A stretch of 64,000 bases of DNA from Pseudomonas viridiflava. Its GTDB lineage: Bacteria > Pseudomonadota > Gammaproteobacteria > Pseudomonadales > Pseudomonadaceae. The stretch lies in assembly GCF_003702045.1 (NCBI RefSeq), contig NZ_RBTP01000012.1:744001-808000 (forward strand), read 5' to 3'. Shown here piece by piece: positions 1 through 8,931 of this stretch. The first letter of the stretch is position 1. Each line of letters starts with the position of its first letter. Both the position numbers and the translations under genes were made by a program. Under the pieces are notes generated by a model, which worked only from the letters and a program-made list of their open reading frames with translations, had not been told where the DNA came from and did not search any database.

Positions 1-11
1 AGAGTGTACCC

Positions 12-1226
12 ATGTCCCTTCCGTTACAGAACCCGCAGCCCGATAGTCGGGCGCACAGTCATCTGGGTTTTCTGGCGTTCACGACCCTGTGTTTTTTCGC
101 CGCTTCCAGCACGCCTACGCCGCTTTACCACCTGTATCAGGAAGCGTGGGGTTTTTCTTCGGGGGTGCTGACGCTGATCTTTGCCGTGTATGCATTCAGT
201 CTGCTTGCGGCGTTGCTGATGGGGGGATCGCTGTCCGACCACCTGGGGCGTCGCCCGGTGATTCTCGCCGCATTGCTGATGCAGATTCTCTCGATGCTGT
301 CGTTCATTTTCGCCGTGGATGTGACCTGGCTGGTCATGGCGCGCCTGTTACAGGGTTTCGCAACCGGGCTGGCCGCCAGCGCGCTCGGTGCTGCGCTGCT
401 GGACAGCGATCAGGCAAAAGGGCCGTTGATCAACAGCATTTCCCCGATGCTGGGCATGGCGGTTGGTGCGCTGGGCACCGCGCTGCTGGTGCAATTCGCG
501 CCGCATCCCCTGTTGCTCGCGTATTGCGTACTGCTGGCCGCGTTTGTGGTTCAGGTGCTTTATCTGAAACGAGTCCCCGAAACCGTCAGCCCGCAACCAG
601 GCGCGTGGCAATCCCTTAAACCGTCGCTGCATGTGCCGGCACAAGCCCGGCGAATGCTGTGGCTGGTGCTGCCCGTTGATATCGCGGCGTGGGCGTTGGG
701 CGGCTTCTTTCTGTCATTGAGCCCGTCATTGCTGGCGGCTGCCACCGGCTCGACGTCGCCGCTGGACGGAGGGTTTGCGGTCGCGGCGCTGACGCTCAGC
801 GGTGCCTTGGCCATTCTGACCTTGCGTCAAAGGGCACCTGAACTCGGCCTATGGGTGGGCGCAAGCTTCATGGCGGCGGGCGTTGCGATCATTTTGCTGG
901 CCGTCAACACAGGCGTGCTCTGGCTATTCTTTGGCGGCGCGGTGGTGGCGGGAATTGGCTTTGGATCAAGTTTTCTCGGGGCGCTGCGCATGCTTATGCC
1001 GCTGGCCCATGCTCACGAGCGCGCAGGCCTGATGTCGGCCTTTCTGGTGCTCAGCTACCTGGCATTCTGCATGCCGGCACTCGCCGCTGGATTCGCTGCC
1101 CGTTCGTACGGTCTGGTGATGACCAGTAATGTTTACGGCGCGGTCGTTATCGTGCTGGCGCTGATGGCGTTGGCAGGGTTAGGGGTGCGTCGTTCTTCCA
1201 GCGTGGTTTGTGCCGCCGCACCTTGA
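12..1226 (+). CDS. MFS transporter (drug/metabolite exporter-like)
   Basis: A 404-residue, strongly hydrophobic protein with the pattern of a 12-helix major facilitator permease of the inner membrane. The conserved loop 2-3 motif of MFS antiporters is visible around residues 71-84 (GSLSDHLGRRPVI). Length fits the family. The N-terminal 15 residues are polar and probably cytoplasmic. The substrate cannot be told from sequence; proton-coupled efflux is the usual role of this type. It sits alone, convergent with the M14 peptidase gene. The ATG start lies 11 bases inside the window, so its promoter is outside. Confidence 0.85.
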   Translation: MSLPLQNPQPDSRAHSHLGFLAFTTLCFFAASSTPTPLYHLYQEAWGFSSGVLTLIFAVYAFSLLAALLMGGSLSDHLGRRPVILAALLMQILSMLSFIFAVDVTWLVMARLLQGFATGLAASALGAALLDSDQAKGPLINSISPMLGMAVGALGTALLVQFAPHPLLLAYCVLLAAFVVQVLYLKRVPETVSPQPGAWQSLKPSLHVPAQARRMLWLVLPVDIAAWALGGFFLSLSPSLLAAATGSTSPLDGGFAVAALTLSGALAILTLRQRAPELGLWVGASFMAAGVAIILLAVNTGVLWLFFGGAVVAGIGFGSSFLGALRMLMPLAHAHERAGLMSAFLVLSYLAFCMPALAAGFAARSYGLVMTSNVYGAVVIVLALMALAGLGVRRSSSVVCAAAP

Positions 1227-1245
1227 GCATGTGCCACGTTGAGCA

Positions 1246-1280
1246 GTAAAAAGGCCCTTTGCGTGATGCACGAAAGGGCC
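1246..1280 (-). terminator. Rho-independent terminator of the M14 peptidase gene
   Basis: A GGCCCTTT/AAAGGGCC stem (1253-1260 with 1273-1280) with a 12-base loop. On the minus strand it is followed by five T residues. It lies just past the stop codon of the minus-strand peptidase gene and may also slow transcription from the MFS gene. Confidence 0.7.
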
Positions 1281-1292
1281 GTGCGTCATCGG

Positions 1293-2429
1293 TCAGCGCA
1301 GGTCCTGCACCATCTCGGTCAGTACGCTCAGCACGTCCTTGCCCAGTTGCGCCGAGCGCTTGCCGGACCAGCCGGTGACCGGGTCAGGGGCGTTGTCGTT
1401 GTCCTTGAATGGCATCTCCAGGGTCAGCGACAGGCATTTGTAGCGTTCGCCGACACTGTTGCAGGCCAGGTTCATGTTGGCCTTGCCCGGTGCGCTGCGT
1501 GGGTAGCCGTACACACTCTGGAAGTCCACGGTGATTTCGCCCAGCCGGCGGCGGAATTGTTCTTCCAGTTGTTGTTGCTTTGCCGTGTAGCCAGGGTTGC
1601 CTTCGCAGGCTGCGGTGAAGACGTAGGGAATCTCTTCATCGCCGTGCACGTCCAGGAACATGTCGACCCCGTATTGCTCCATCTGCTGTTTGACGAAGAA
1701 CACCTCAGGGCTGAGTGCGTCGGTGCTGTCCTGCCAGGCGCGATTCAGGTCTTTGCCACTGGCATTGGTGCGCAGATGGCCGTGGAAGGCACCGTCCGGA
1801 TTCATATTCGGCACCAGATACAGATCGGCGTAGGCCAGCAGCTGGTCCAATGACGCATCGCCCTGTTGTTGAAGGCGCTCGATCACCCCTTCCATGAACC
1901 ACTCGGCCATGTGCTCACCCGGATGCTGCTGGGCAATGATCCATATGTTGTGCTTGCCCTCAGCACCATCGCCCTTGCGCAGCAGCTGAAGGTCGCGGCC
2001 TTCGACGCTTTTGCCGGTCGCCAGCAGTTGCATGCCAGCCTCGCCCAAGGCTTGCTCAATAAGTACCTCGTGACGGTCGCGGCTGTAAGGTTCGAAGTAA
2101 GCGAACCAGATCTGCGTTTCGCTCGGCGAAAGCCCGAAGTTCAGTGCCTTGCCGTCAAAGTTCGACGCCACGCGGAACCAGTTCTGGTGGTCGTAGGAGG
2201 CGACTGCGTTGTAGCCGGTCCACGCGCTGTTGAACGTCGACTCGCTGGCGTTGGTCAGGCTGAATTCATGGTGGGCACCCACTTGCATGCCTTCAACCTT
2301 GAAATGAAACCACTGGAAGTGAGGGCTTTGGGTGTCTGGCCGGATCGCCAGTTTGAGGGCGGACGAATCGCTGGCATCCAGCACCTGAATGTTGCCGCTG
2401 TCGAAGTCTGAACTGATGGTAAGGGTCAA
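1293..2429 (-). CDS. M14-family zinc carboxypeptidase with N-terminal beta domain
   Basis: Zinc metallopeptidase of the M14 (carboxypeptidase A/cytosolic carboxypeptidase-like) superfamily. An N-terminal beta-rich domain (about residues 1-115) precedes the catalytic domain, as in bacterial homologues of cytosolic carboxypeptidases. The zinc motif HPGEH is near residue 169; the downstream NMNPDG and FLDVHGDEE segments are the usual substrate- and metal-binding elements. No signal peptide, so probably cytoplasmic. The start chosen is TTG at 2429, which has an AGGAACG Shine-Dalgarno about seven bases upstream. An ATG ten codons further upstream gives a longer frame but has no comparable ribosome site. 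Natural substrate unknown. Confidence 0.8.
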   Translation of the reverse strand: MTLTISSDFDSGNIQVLDASDSSALKLAIRPDTQSPHFQWFHFKVEGMQVGAHHEFSLTNASESTFNSAWTGYNAVASYDHQNWFRVASNFDGKALNFGLSPSETQIWFAYFEPYSRDRHEVLIEQALGEAGMQLLATGKSVEGRDLQLLRKGDGAEGKHNIWIIAQQHPGEHMAEWFMEGVIERLQQQGDASLDQLLAYADLYLVPNMNPDGAFHGHLRTNASGKDLNRAWQDSTDALSPEVFFVKQQMEQYGVDMFLDVHGDEEIPYVFTAACEGNPGYTAKQQQLEEQFRRRLGEITVDFQSVYGYPRSAPGKANMNLACNSVGERYKCLSLTLEMPFKDNDNAPDPVTGWSGKRSAQLGKDVLSVLTEMVQDLR

Positions 2430-2517
2430 GGTGCGTTCCTGCGTCCGTGAATGCGTCAAGGCAGCTACTTTACACCCATCACTCTGACCCGGACTTCTCT
2501 GAAACGGTCATTCAGCG

Positions 2518-3051
2518 TCAGGAAAACGCCTCGGCCGTGACCATCAGGCTGCAAATAAATGCAGTGAGCAGGCACCAGGCTAGATAGACGCGTCGTTTGC
2601 GTCGATGCCAGCCGTTGGCACCCATCAGGGAGGCGGGTGCCTGCAAGTCGCGCCAGATGCGTTCACTGTTCTGGAAAGCGACCAGGTGTCGGACGTCTTC
2701 GTCGAGCCAGTGGCGAAATTCGATCCGTTCACTGGCCGTTGCCGCAGGGCTTTGCAAATGCACGTACCAATGGCTGGCCTGCTCCTGAATCGCCTCGTCT
2801 TTCACGGTAATAAACCGATGAGCCTTTCTGAGCGCACGGGCCATTGCGCGCTCTACCTTGGCAAGGTCCACTTCCAGAAAGCAGGCAATATCGGCGTAGG
2901 GGAGGCCGTCCAGGCGGCTGAGCAGGAAAATCTGCCGGGTTCTGCGCGAGAGGCGGCCGAGCGTTCGGCTAAGCTCAGTCGTGTGGCGCGTCGGGCTCCG
3001 GTCAGGCAGACCGGTTTGAAGAGGGAGTGAAGACGAAAGCTGGCTACTCAT
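2518..3051 (-). CDS. Sigma-70 region 4 fused to FecR-type N-terminal domain, single TM helix
   Basis: A 177-residue protein with three parts. Residues about 25-80 match region 4 of FecI-like ECF sigma factors (RTRQIFLLSRLDGLPYADIA is the helix-turn-helix lead-in). Residues about 88-135 resemble the DUF4880 N-terminal domain of FecR anti-sigma regulators (QASHWYVHLQ, then FRHWLDEDVRHLVAFQNSER). A hydrophobic helix follows at about 153-173. Sigma region 2 and the periplasmic FecR domain are both absent, so it cannot be a normal sigma factor or a complete FecR. A Fur-like palindrome lies about 84 bases upstream, consistent with iron control. It could be a functional small regulator or the fused remnant of a fecI-fecR pair. 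The ATG start has only a weak ribosome site. Confidence 0.7.
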   Translation of the reverse strand: MSSQLSSSLPLQTGLPDRSPTRHTTELSRTLGRLSRRTRQIFLLSRLDGLPYADIACFLEVDLAKVERAMARALRKAHRFITVKDEAIQEQASHWYVHLQSPAATASERIEFRHWLDEDVRHLVAFQNSERIWRDLQAPASLMGANGWHRRKRRVYLAWCLLTAFICSLMVTAEAFS

Positions 3052-3128
3052 GATGAATCGCTCGCAGGTCTTTCATAGATATTCTTCCGTGGGCCTATAG
3101 ATTTCATCCATGAGACGGTGCGTCTGTT

Positions 3129-3147
3129 GAATGCGAGAATCGTTCTC
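3129..3147. promoter_or_regulatory. Putative Fur box upstream of the sigma4-FecR gene
   Basis: Contains the perfect inverted repeat GAGAA-TCG-TTCTC (3135-3147). The 19-base window agrees with the classical Fur consensus at 12 positions. It lies 78-96 bases before the start of the minus-strand gene ending at 3051. Fur assignment is inference from the motif and the neighbouring prrF. Confidence 0.45.
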
Positions 3148-3337
3148 GGGTGTAAAAGGGCTGCAATTACCGTTTATGTGCATGGCGAAGTGATTTGAGG
3201 CGCGAAAAACTGACCCTGATCAATGCAGGTTTGATAGTATCCGCGCCATCGCGTCTAACCAACGCAGCGTTGATCGTTTGTTCTTAGCGCATCAACGCAC
3301 AACCAAGACTTCATTAGCCTGAAGCAGCGAAAAAACC

Positions 3338-3449
3338 AAAAAAATACCCGGCAATAAGCCGGGTCAAGAACCGTGATTAGCCTGATGAGGAGATAATCTG
3401 GAAGCCGACCTAAGACTTCCGGGTTATCCAGCAAGTCTCGCGACCAGCT
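3338..3449 (-). ncRNA. prrF: PrrF-type Fur-regulated small RNA
   Basis: On the minus strand the region from about 3449 to 3338 carries hallmarks of Pseudomonas PrrF RNA: a 5' end close to CTGGTCGCGAGA, the conserved core GATTATCTCCTCATCAGG followed by CTAATCACGG, and a terminator hairpin (3346-3352 with 3358-3364) followed by ATTTTTTTGG. A sigma-70 promoter with a Fur box over its spacer lies directly upstream. Length of about 112 nt matches the known RNAs. PrrF represses iron-rich, non-essential proteins (for example sodB and TCA-cycle enzymes) by base pairing through the core when iron is scarce. Only one copy lies in this window; fluorescent non-aeruginosa species usually carry two unlinked copies. 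Ends are predicted from promoter and terminator geometry. Confidence 0.88.
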
Positions 3450-3455
3450 GATGCA

Positions 3456-3483
3456 ATAGTAATCATTATCATTTGCAAGTCAA
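3456..3483 (-). promoter_or_regulatory. prrF promoter with overlapping Fur box
   Basis: Minus strand: -35 TTGACT (3478-3483), 16-base spacer, -10 TACTAT (3456-3461), predicted start near 3449. The spacer and -10 contain AATGATAATGATTACTATT, close to the Fur consensus, so iron-loaded Fur would block polymerase. Confidence 0.8.
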
Positions 3484-3570
3484 ATGTTTTTCTTGCCCTC
3501 ATTGATATAAATAACCCCTCAGTGCCGCTGATGGGCTATTTCCCCCGTCTGCATTCCTGCGCTTTTCCCC

Positions 3571-4038
3571 TCAATTCAGTGGTAATTCCGTGGTGCGCTT
3601 GACGGTGCTCATGGCGATGTTGGAGTGTGCTTCATGCACATGGGGCAGTTGCAGCAGGTGATCCCGCAGAAAGCGTTCGTAGCTGGCGATGTCCTGTGCA
3701 ACGACCTTGAGCATGAAGTCCATGCCTCCCGCCATCGTGTAGCACTCCAGCACTTCCGGATGTCCGATGATGGCTTCTTCGAATTCCGCCAGATAACGCC
3801 TGCCGTGGCCCGACAGCTTGACCTCGACGAACACCGTCATGCTCAGGCCCAGTTTTTTTGCGCTTAGCAACGCCACGGTGCGCTCGATAACACCGTCTTC
3901 CTGAAGTCTGTGAATGCGGCGCCAGCAGGGCGATTGCGACAGCTCGACGCGCTCGGCGATTTCCGCAGCCGAGAGATCGGCGTCATGTTGCAACAAGCGA
4001 AGAATCTTGCGATCGATGGGGCTCAATTTAAGTTGCAT
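3571..4038 (-). CDS. Lrp/AsnC-family transcriptional regulator
   Basis: 155 residues with the Lrp/AsnC layout. An N-terminal helix-turn-helix (about 8-55; begins LSPIDRKILRLLQHDADLSA, recognition region SQSPCWRRIHRLQEDGVI) is followed by a RAM ligand-binding domain (about 70-145). It is divergently oriented to the indolepyruvate oxidoreductase gene with 186 bases between them, the common arrangement of an Lrp-type regulator and its amino-acid catabolic target. Its effector is probably an amino acid or 2-oxo acid, which is inference from position. ATG start with AAGGTC upstream. The prrF unit lies downstream on the same strand. Confidence 0.85.
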   Translation of the reverse strand: MQLKLSPIDRKILRLLQHDADLSAAEIAERVELSQSPCWRRIHRLQEDGVIERTVALLSAKKLGLSMTVFVEVKLSGHGRRYLAEFEEAIIGHPEVLECYTMAGGMDFMLKVVAQDIASYERFLRDHLLQLPHVHEAHSNIAMSTVKRTTELPLN

Positions 4039-4224
4039 GAATTGACCTTGTTTTTTGTTTTTTTCGAAAAGGACATGCTCAATCTCAGCAGATATTTGTC
4101 AATTTAGAAAGAAAAAGCCTCTTTTCTACAGGCAGTCTAATGACAAGGCCGCCGGGCTGGACCGACTCGGCGAGATGGACCTTACTCATAAGAAAGCCTG
4201 AATAAAAACAAGAGAGGTAATCGC

Positions 4225-7200
4225 ATGTCCCTGGCTGATATTCGTCTGGACGATAAATACCGGCTCGCCACCGGCAACCTGTACCTGACCGGTACGCAGG
4301 CGCTGACCCGGCTGCCTATGTTGCAAAAGCAGCGTGACGAAGCGCGCGGGCTCAACACGGCAGGATTTATTTCCGGTTATCGCGGCTCACCTTTGGGCAA
4401 TCTGGACAAGAGCCTCTGGGACGCCAAGGATTATCTCCAGCAGAACGCCATTCACTTTCAGCCGGGCATCAACGAAGAGCTGGCGGCTACGGCAGTGTGG
4501 GGCAGCCAGCAGGTCAATCTGTTCCCCCAAGGCAAATACGACGGCGTATTCGCGCTCTGGTACGGCAAAGGGCCGGGTGTCGACCGCTGCGGTGATGTGT
4601 TCAAACACGGCAATTCGGCGGGGGTGGCGGCCAACGGCGGTGTGCTGATCCTGGCGGGGGACGACCACGGCTGTAAATCGTCGACCATCGCTCACCAGAG
4701 CGAACATGCGTTTATTGCCTCGATGATCCCGGTACTCAATCCCAGTAACGTTCAGGAAATTCTCGACTACGGCATCATCGGCTGGGAACTGTCGCGCTAC
4801 AGCGGGTGCTGGGTGGCGATGAAAACCATCGCCGAGAACGTCGACTCGTCGGCCGTGGTCGAGGTCGACCCGCTGCGCATGCAGACGCGAATTCCCGATG
4901 ATTTCGTGCTGCCCGAAGGTGGCTTGCACATTCGCTGGCCAGATCCGCCCCTTGCGCAGGAAGCGCGCCTCAACACCTACAAAATCTATGCTGCGCGTGC
5001 CTTTGCCCGCGCAAACCAGCTCAATAAAGTCGTGGTCGATTCTGCGCAGCCGCGCCTGGGCATCGTCACAACCGGCAAATCCTATCTGGATGTACGTCAG
5101 GCGCTTGAGGAGCTGGGCATCGATGAGCAATTGTGCGATCAGGTCGGTATCCGGGTGCTCAAGGTCGGCATGAGCTGGCCACTGGAACCGGTTTCGGTTC
5201 ACGACTTCGCCCAAGGGCTGGACGAGATTCTAGTGGTTGAGGAGAAGCGCAGCGTTATCGAGGATCAACTGACCGGCCAGCTCTATAACTGGCCGGTGGA
5301 TCGTCGTCCCGTCGTGGTGGGGGAGTTCGACGAGCAAGGCCGCTCGCTGCTGCCCAACCTGAGCGAGTTGACGCCAGCGATGATCGCTCGGGTCATCGCC
5401 AAGCGGCTGGCTCCGTTCTATAGCAGCCCGCAGATCGAAGCGCGCCTGCAGTTTCTAAGCGACAAGGAAAAAGCCCTCCAAGCGCCGTTGTTCAACACCC
5501 AGCGCACCCCGCATTTCTGTTCCGGCTGCCCGCATAACACCTCCACCCGCGTGCCTGAGGGCAGTCGCGCGCTGGCGGGTATTGGCTGCCATTACATGAC
5601 CATCTGGATGGATCGGGCCACCGACACCTTCACCCAGATGGGGGGCGAGGGCGTGACGTGGATTGGTCAGGCGCCGTTTACCGAAACGCCCCACGTGTTC
5701 CAGAACCTGGGGGATGGCACCTACTTTCACTCCGGGCACCTGGCAGTGCGGGCTGCGGTCGCCTCCAAGGTCAATATCACTTACAAGATTCTCTACAACG
5801 ATGCCGTTGCCATGACGGGCGGCCAGCCCATCGACGGTGTGCTGCGTGTCGATCAGTTGAGCCGTCAGGTGTTCAACGAGGGCGTGCAGCGCATTGCGCT
5901 GGTGTCCGACGAGCCGGACAAATACCCGAGCAGAGAAGGTTTTGCACCGATCACCACGTTCCACCATCGTCGGGACCTGGACAGCGTGCAGCGTGAACTG
6001 CGCGAGTTCAAAGGTGTTTCGGTGATCATTTACGACCAGACCTGCGCCACCGAGAAACGCCGTCGCCGCAAGCGCGGCACCATGCCCGACCTGGAAAAAC
6101 GCGCCTTGATCAATCCGGCGGTGTGTGAGGGCTGCGGTGATTGTGGCGTCAAATCCGGTTGCCTGTCTGTGTTGCCCAAAGAAACCGCTCAGGGCCGCAA
6201 GCGGGAAATTGATCAAAATGCCTGCAACAAGGATTTCAGCTGCGTCGAAGGTTTCTGCCCAAGCTTCGTCACGGTTCATGGCGGCAAGTTGCGCAAGCCA
6301 ACGCTGCCCAAGCAGGTCGATGCGTTCGCCACATTGCCGGAGCCGACCCTGCCGTCGCTGGAACGGCCGTTCAACATTTTGTTGCCTGGCGTAGGCGGTA
6401 CGGGTGTGACCACTGTCGGTGCCATGCTCGGTTATGCCGCCAACCTGGAAGGCAAAGGGTGCAGCGTGCTTGATCAGGCCGGGCTGGCGCAGAAATTCGG
6501 TCCGGTGGTCAGCCACATCCGCATCGCTGCCCGTCAGCAGGACCTGTTCGCGGTGCGCATTGCGGCCGGTGAGGCGCATCTGTTGTTGGGGTGCGACCTG
6601 TTGGTCGCAGCAGGTCCCGATGCGATCGCCAAACTCGACAGCGCGATATCTCACGCGGTGGTCAACAGCCAACAAACGCCCACAGCAGAGTTCACCCGCA
6701 ACCCGGATGCGGTTTTCCCGGTCGATGCCATGAAGCAGACCATTATTGATGCGGTAGGCGCGCACAAGACTCATTTTGTCGAAGCGACTTCGCTAGCCAC
6801 CCGACTGATGGGCGACAGCATCGCCAGTAACCTGTTCATGCTCGGCTACGCCTATCAATTGGGGTTGATTCCACTGACTTCGCAGGCTATCGAAAAGGCT
6901 ATCGAGCTCAATGGCGTTTCGGTGAGCCTTAACCAGCAGGCGTTTGTGTGGGGACGTCGCACCGCACATGATCCGGCCGCTGTCGAAGCCTTCGTCAATC
7001 CGCAACAGCAGCCTGTGCAACCCCCGCAACTGACGCTGGAGCAGCGTATCCAGAGCAACCTGGACACACTGGCCCAGTATCAGACCCCAGACTACGCCGA
7101 GCGCTACCTGAAGCTGGTTCAACAGGTTCGCGATGCAGAATCAACACTGTTCCCTGGCCAGCAGCCCATGTTGACCGAGGCGGTGGCGTTCAACTACTTC

Positions 7201-7707
7201 AAATTGTTGGCCTACAAGGATGAATACGAGGTCGCGCGGCTTTACAGCAACGGCGATTTCACCAGGCAACTGGAGGCGCAGTTCGAAGGCGATTACCGTC
7301 TGGAGTTCCATCTGGCACCTTCATGGCTGGCCAAGCGCGACCCGCACACCGGGCAGCCGCGCAAACGCAGCTTCGGTCCGTGGATGCTACGTGCGTTCGA
7401 CGTACTCGCGAAATTCAAGTTCTTGCGTGGTACAGCCTTCGATCCCTTCGGCTACAGCCTGGAACGGCGCCAGGAGCGTGAGCTGATCGAGCGCTACGTG
7501 AGTGACGTCGAGCTGATCCTCAAGCACCTGCAAGCGGGCAATCGTCATACAGCCTTGAGCCTGGCGCGTCTGCCTGAGCGGATTCGTGGCTACGGATACG
7601 TCAAGGAAAGCGCCATGAAGGCTGCTGCCCTGCAGGCCAATGTGCTGCGTCGCAGCCTGGAGAGCGGGGAGGTCGCAGCGCCGAAATTATACGAGGTGGC
7701 TGCATAA
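4225..7707 (+). CDS. Indolepyruvate ferredoxin oxidoreductase family protein (fused alpha/gamma chains)
   Basis: An 1160-residue single-chain 2-oxoacid:acceptor oxidoreductase that oxidatively decarboxylates aryl or branched-chain 2-oxo acids to acyl-CoA. The N-terminal half is IorA-like: pyrimidine-binding region to about residue 400, HFCSGCPHNTST near 430, TPP/Mg segment GGEGVTWIGQAPF near 471. A cysteine-rich 4Fe-4S segment follows (CEGCGDCG near 633, CNKDFSC and CVEGFCPSF near 665). The gamma-like domain starts with GVGGTGVTTVG near 722. The long fused form is typical of aerobic proteobacteria. Ribosome site AGAGAGGTAA precedes the ATG. Divergent from the Lrp regulator, which probably controls it. 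Confidence 0.88.
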   Translation: MSLADIRLDDKYRLATGNLYLTGTQALTRLPMLQKQRDEARGLNTAGFISGYRGSPLGNLDKSLWDAKDYLQQNAIHFQPGINEELAATAVWGSQQVNLFPQGKYDGVFALWYGKGPGVDRCGDVFKHGNSAGVAANGGVLILAGDDHGCKSSTIAHQSEHAFIASMIPVLNPSNVQEILDYGIIGWELSRYSGCWVAMKTIAENVDSSAVVEVDPLRMQTRIPDDFVLPEGGLHIRWPDPPLAQEARLNTYKIYAARAFARANQLNKVVVDSAQPRLGIVTTGKSYLDVRQALEELGIDEQLCDQVGIRVLKVGMSWPLEPVSVHDFAQGLDEILVVEEKRSVIEDQLTGQLYNWPVDRRPVVVGEFDEQGRSLLPNLSELTPAMIARVIAKRLAPFYSSPQIEARLQFLSDKEKALQAPLFNTQRTPHFCSGCPHNTSTRVPEGSRALAGIGCHYMTIWMDRATDTFTQMGGEGVTWIGQAPFTETPHVFQNLGDGTYFHSGHLAVRAAVASKVNITYKILYNDAVAMTGGQPIDGVLRVDQLSRQVFNEGVQRIALVSDEPDKYPSREGFAPITTFHHRRDLDSVQRELREFKGVSVIIYDQTCATEKRRRRKRGTMPDLEKRALINPAVCEGCGDCGVKSGCLSVLPKETAQGRKREIDQNACNKDFSCVEGFCPSFVTVHGGKLRKPTLPKQVDAFATLPEPTLPSLERPFNILLPGVGGTGVTTVGAMLGYAANLEGKGCSVLDQAGLAQKFGPVVSHIRIAARQQDLFAVRIAAGEAHLLLGCDLLVAAGPDAIAKLDSAISHAVVNSQQTPTAEFTRNPDAVFPVDAMKQTIIDAVGAHKTHFVEATSLATRLMGDSIASNLFMLGYAYQLGLIPLTSQAIEKAIELNGVSVSLNQQAFVWGRRTAHDPAAVEAFVNPQQQPVQPPQLTLEQRIQSNLDTLAQYQTPDYAERYLKLVQQVRDAESTLFPGQQPMLTEAVAFNYFKLLAYKDEYEVARLYSNGDFTRQLEAQFEGDYRLEFHLAPSWLAKRDPHTGQPRKRSFGPWMLRAFDVLAKFKFLRGTAFDPFGYSLERRQERELIERYVSDVELILKHLQAGNRHTALSLARLPERIRGYGYVKESAMKAAALQANVLRRSLESGEVAAPKLYEVAA

Positions 7708-7731
7708 CGACGGATTTGTCACACCTTGGCA

Positions 7732-7779
7732 GTGGCCTGCTGATTGCGCATTCTCAGCGGATGCGCAATCCCTGGCCAC
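7732..7779. terminator. Long hairpin after the indolepyruvate oxidoreductase gene
   Basis: Nested inverted repeat: inner stem GATTGCGCAT/ATGCGCAATC (7742-7751 with 7761-7770) and outer stem GTGGCC/GGCCAC (7732-7737 with 7774-7779). No T-tract follows, so it may be a transcript-end stabiliser rather than a strict intrinsic terminator. The rest of 7780-7922 shows nothing recognisable. Confidence 0.4.
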
Positions 7780-7922
7780 CGCAAGGTCCGCATACTTTAC
7801 GTTGAGCTGACGCGCAATGCGGGTCAGTCGATCAATACCATCACACTGTTGATCTCGATCATCGAGACAATGAACCTCCAGATTGCCGCGCCATCCGGTA
7901 TGCATGAACACTGCGTGCCGGA

Positions 7923-8828
7923 TCAACGTCCCCATACCTGCATCGCGTAATCGACAAAGCTGCGCAGCTTCGGCAAGCGATAGCGATCCTGCACGTACAG
8001 CAGGTTCATCCGCCGCCTGGGCAGTTGATAATCTGGCAGCAACGCGACCATCTTGCCGTCCAGCAGGTCGCGGTGTACCAGCGCATCGGGCAGCATCACG
8101 ATACCCATGCCCGCGCGAGCGGCCTGATACAGGCCGGACGACGTGTTGATGACCATTGAGCCGTTCACGTCCACCAGCACCTCTCCTTCAGCACCGGTCA
8201 TGCGCCAGCGCTTGCCTGCATCGCGCCATTCGTCGCCCTCCGGGTAGGCGAACGCCAGGCAGTTATGGGCGCGCAAATCCTCGGGACTGGTCGGCGTGCC
8301 GTAACGTTTAAGGTAGTCGGGTGACGCACAGATAGTCAGGGTGTAGTCCTGCAAAGGTCTGGCAATCAACGGTGATGACTCCGCCACCGCGCCCAGGCGA
8401 ATAGCAATGTCGAATCCGTTGTCGACCAGGTTCAGCAATTGATTGGTCAATACCAGATCGAACCGGACATCCGGAAAGCGTCGGGAAAATTCACATAACG
8501 CGGGTGCGAGTACTTCTGAGCCGAAGGTGAGCGGTGCGGTGATCCGCAAGGTCCCGGTCGGCTCGCCCTGCGCCTGCTCGGCAAGCTGCTCGGATTCGGC
8601 CACCAGCCCCAAAACCACCAGGCAGCGCTCGTAATAGGCCGTGCCGAATTCGGTCAGGCGCTGACGACGCGTGGTTCGGGTAAGCAGGCTCACGCCCAGA
8701 CGTTGCTCCAGCGAACGAAGGTGATTGCTGACCATCGTGGTGGAGATCGAGCACGCCTGAGCCGCAGCCGTCAGGCTTCCGGTTTCAACGACTTTTACAT
8801 AGACCGACATCGCTTGGAACAGGTCCAT
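7923..8828 (-). CDS. LysR-family transcriptional regulator
   Basis: About 301 residues. The N-terminal winged helix is clear (MDLFQAMSVYVKVVETGSLT, then HLRSLEQRLGVSLLTRTTRR at about 36-55). A LysR substrate-binding domain follows (about 88-295), of the CrgA/YafC-like class that includes RFDLVLTNQLLNLVDNGFD. The start chosen is the ATG at 8828, with GGAG eight bases upstream; an in-frame ATG 16 codons earlier lacks a ribosome site and would overlap the promoter region. It is divergent from the aminotransferase gene, which it may regulate. Confidence 0.85.
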   Translation of the reverse strand: MDLFQAMSVYVKVVETGSLTAAAQACSISTTMVSNHLRSLEQRLGVSLLTRTTRRQRLTEFGTAYYERCLVVLGLVAESEQLAEQAQGEPTGTLRITAPLTFGSEVLAPALCEFSRRFPDVRFDLVLTNQLLNLVDNGFDIAIRLGAVAESSPLIARPLQDYTLTICASPDYLKRYGTPTSPEDLRAHNCLAFAYPEGDEWRDAGKRWRMTGAEGEVLVDVNGSMVINTSSGLYQAARAGMGIVMLPDALVHRDLLDGKMVALLPDYQLPRRRMNLLYVQDRYRLPKLRSFVDYAMQVWGR

Positions 8829-8931
8829 TATCAACTCCAGCTTTAAGATGTTTGAAGTGTTTGGCTGTTTATCCATTAAGGGTGGTTAACCATACTTCAA
8901 AAACACCTATGCACCTATGGAGCTTCACGAT

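Noticed and set aside
5455..6774. 439-codon minus-strand frame within the indolepyruvate oxidoreductase gene
   Set aside because: Antisense shadow of a conserved coding sequence with no ribosome site or recognisable domain.
7744..7950. Plus-strand 68-codon frame after the indolepyruvate oxidoreductase gene
   Set aside because: It begins inside a hairpin without ribosome site and runs over the end of the LysR gene on the other strand.
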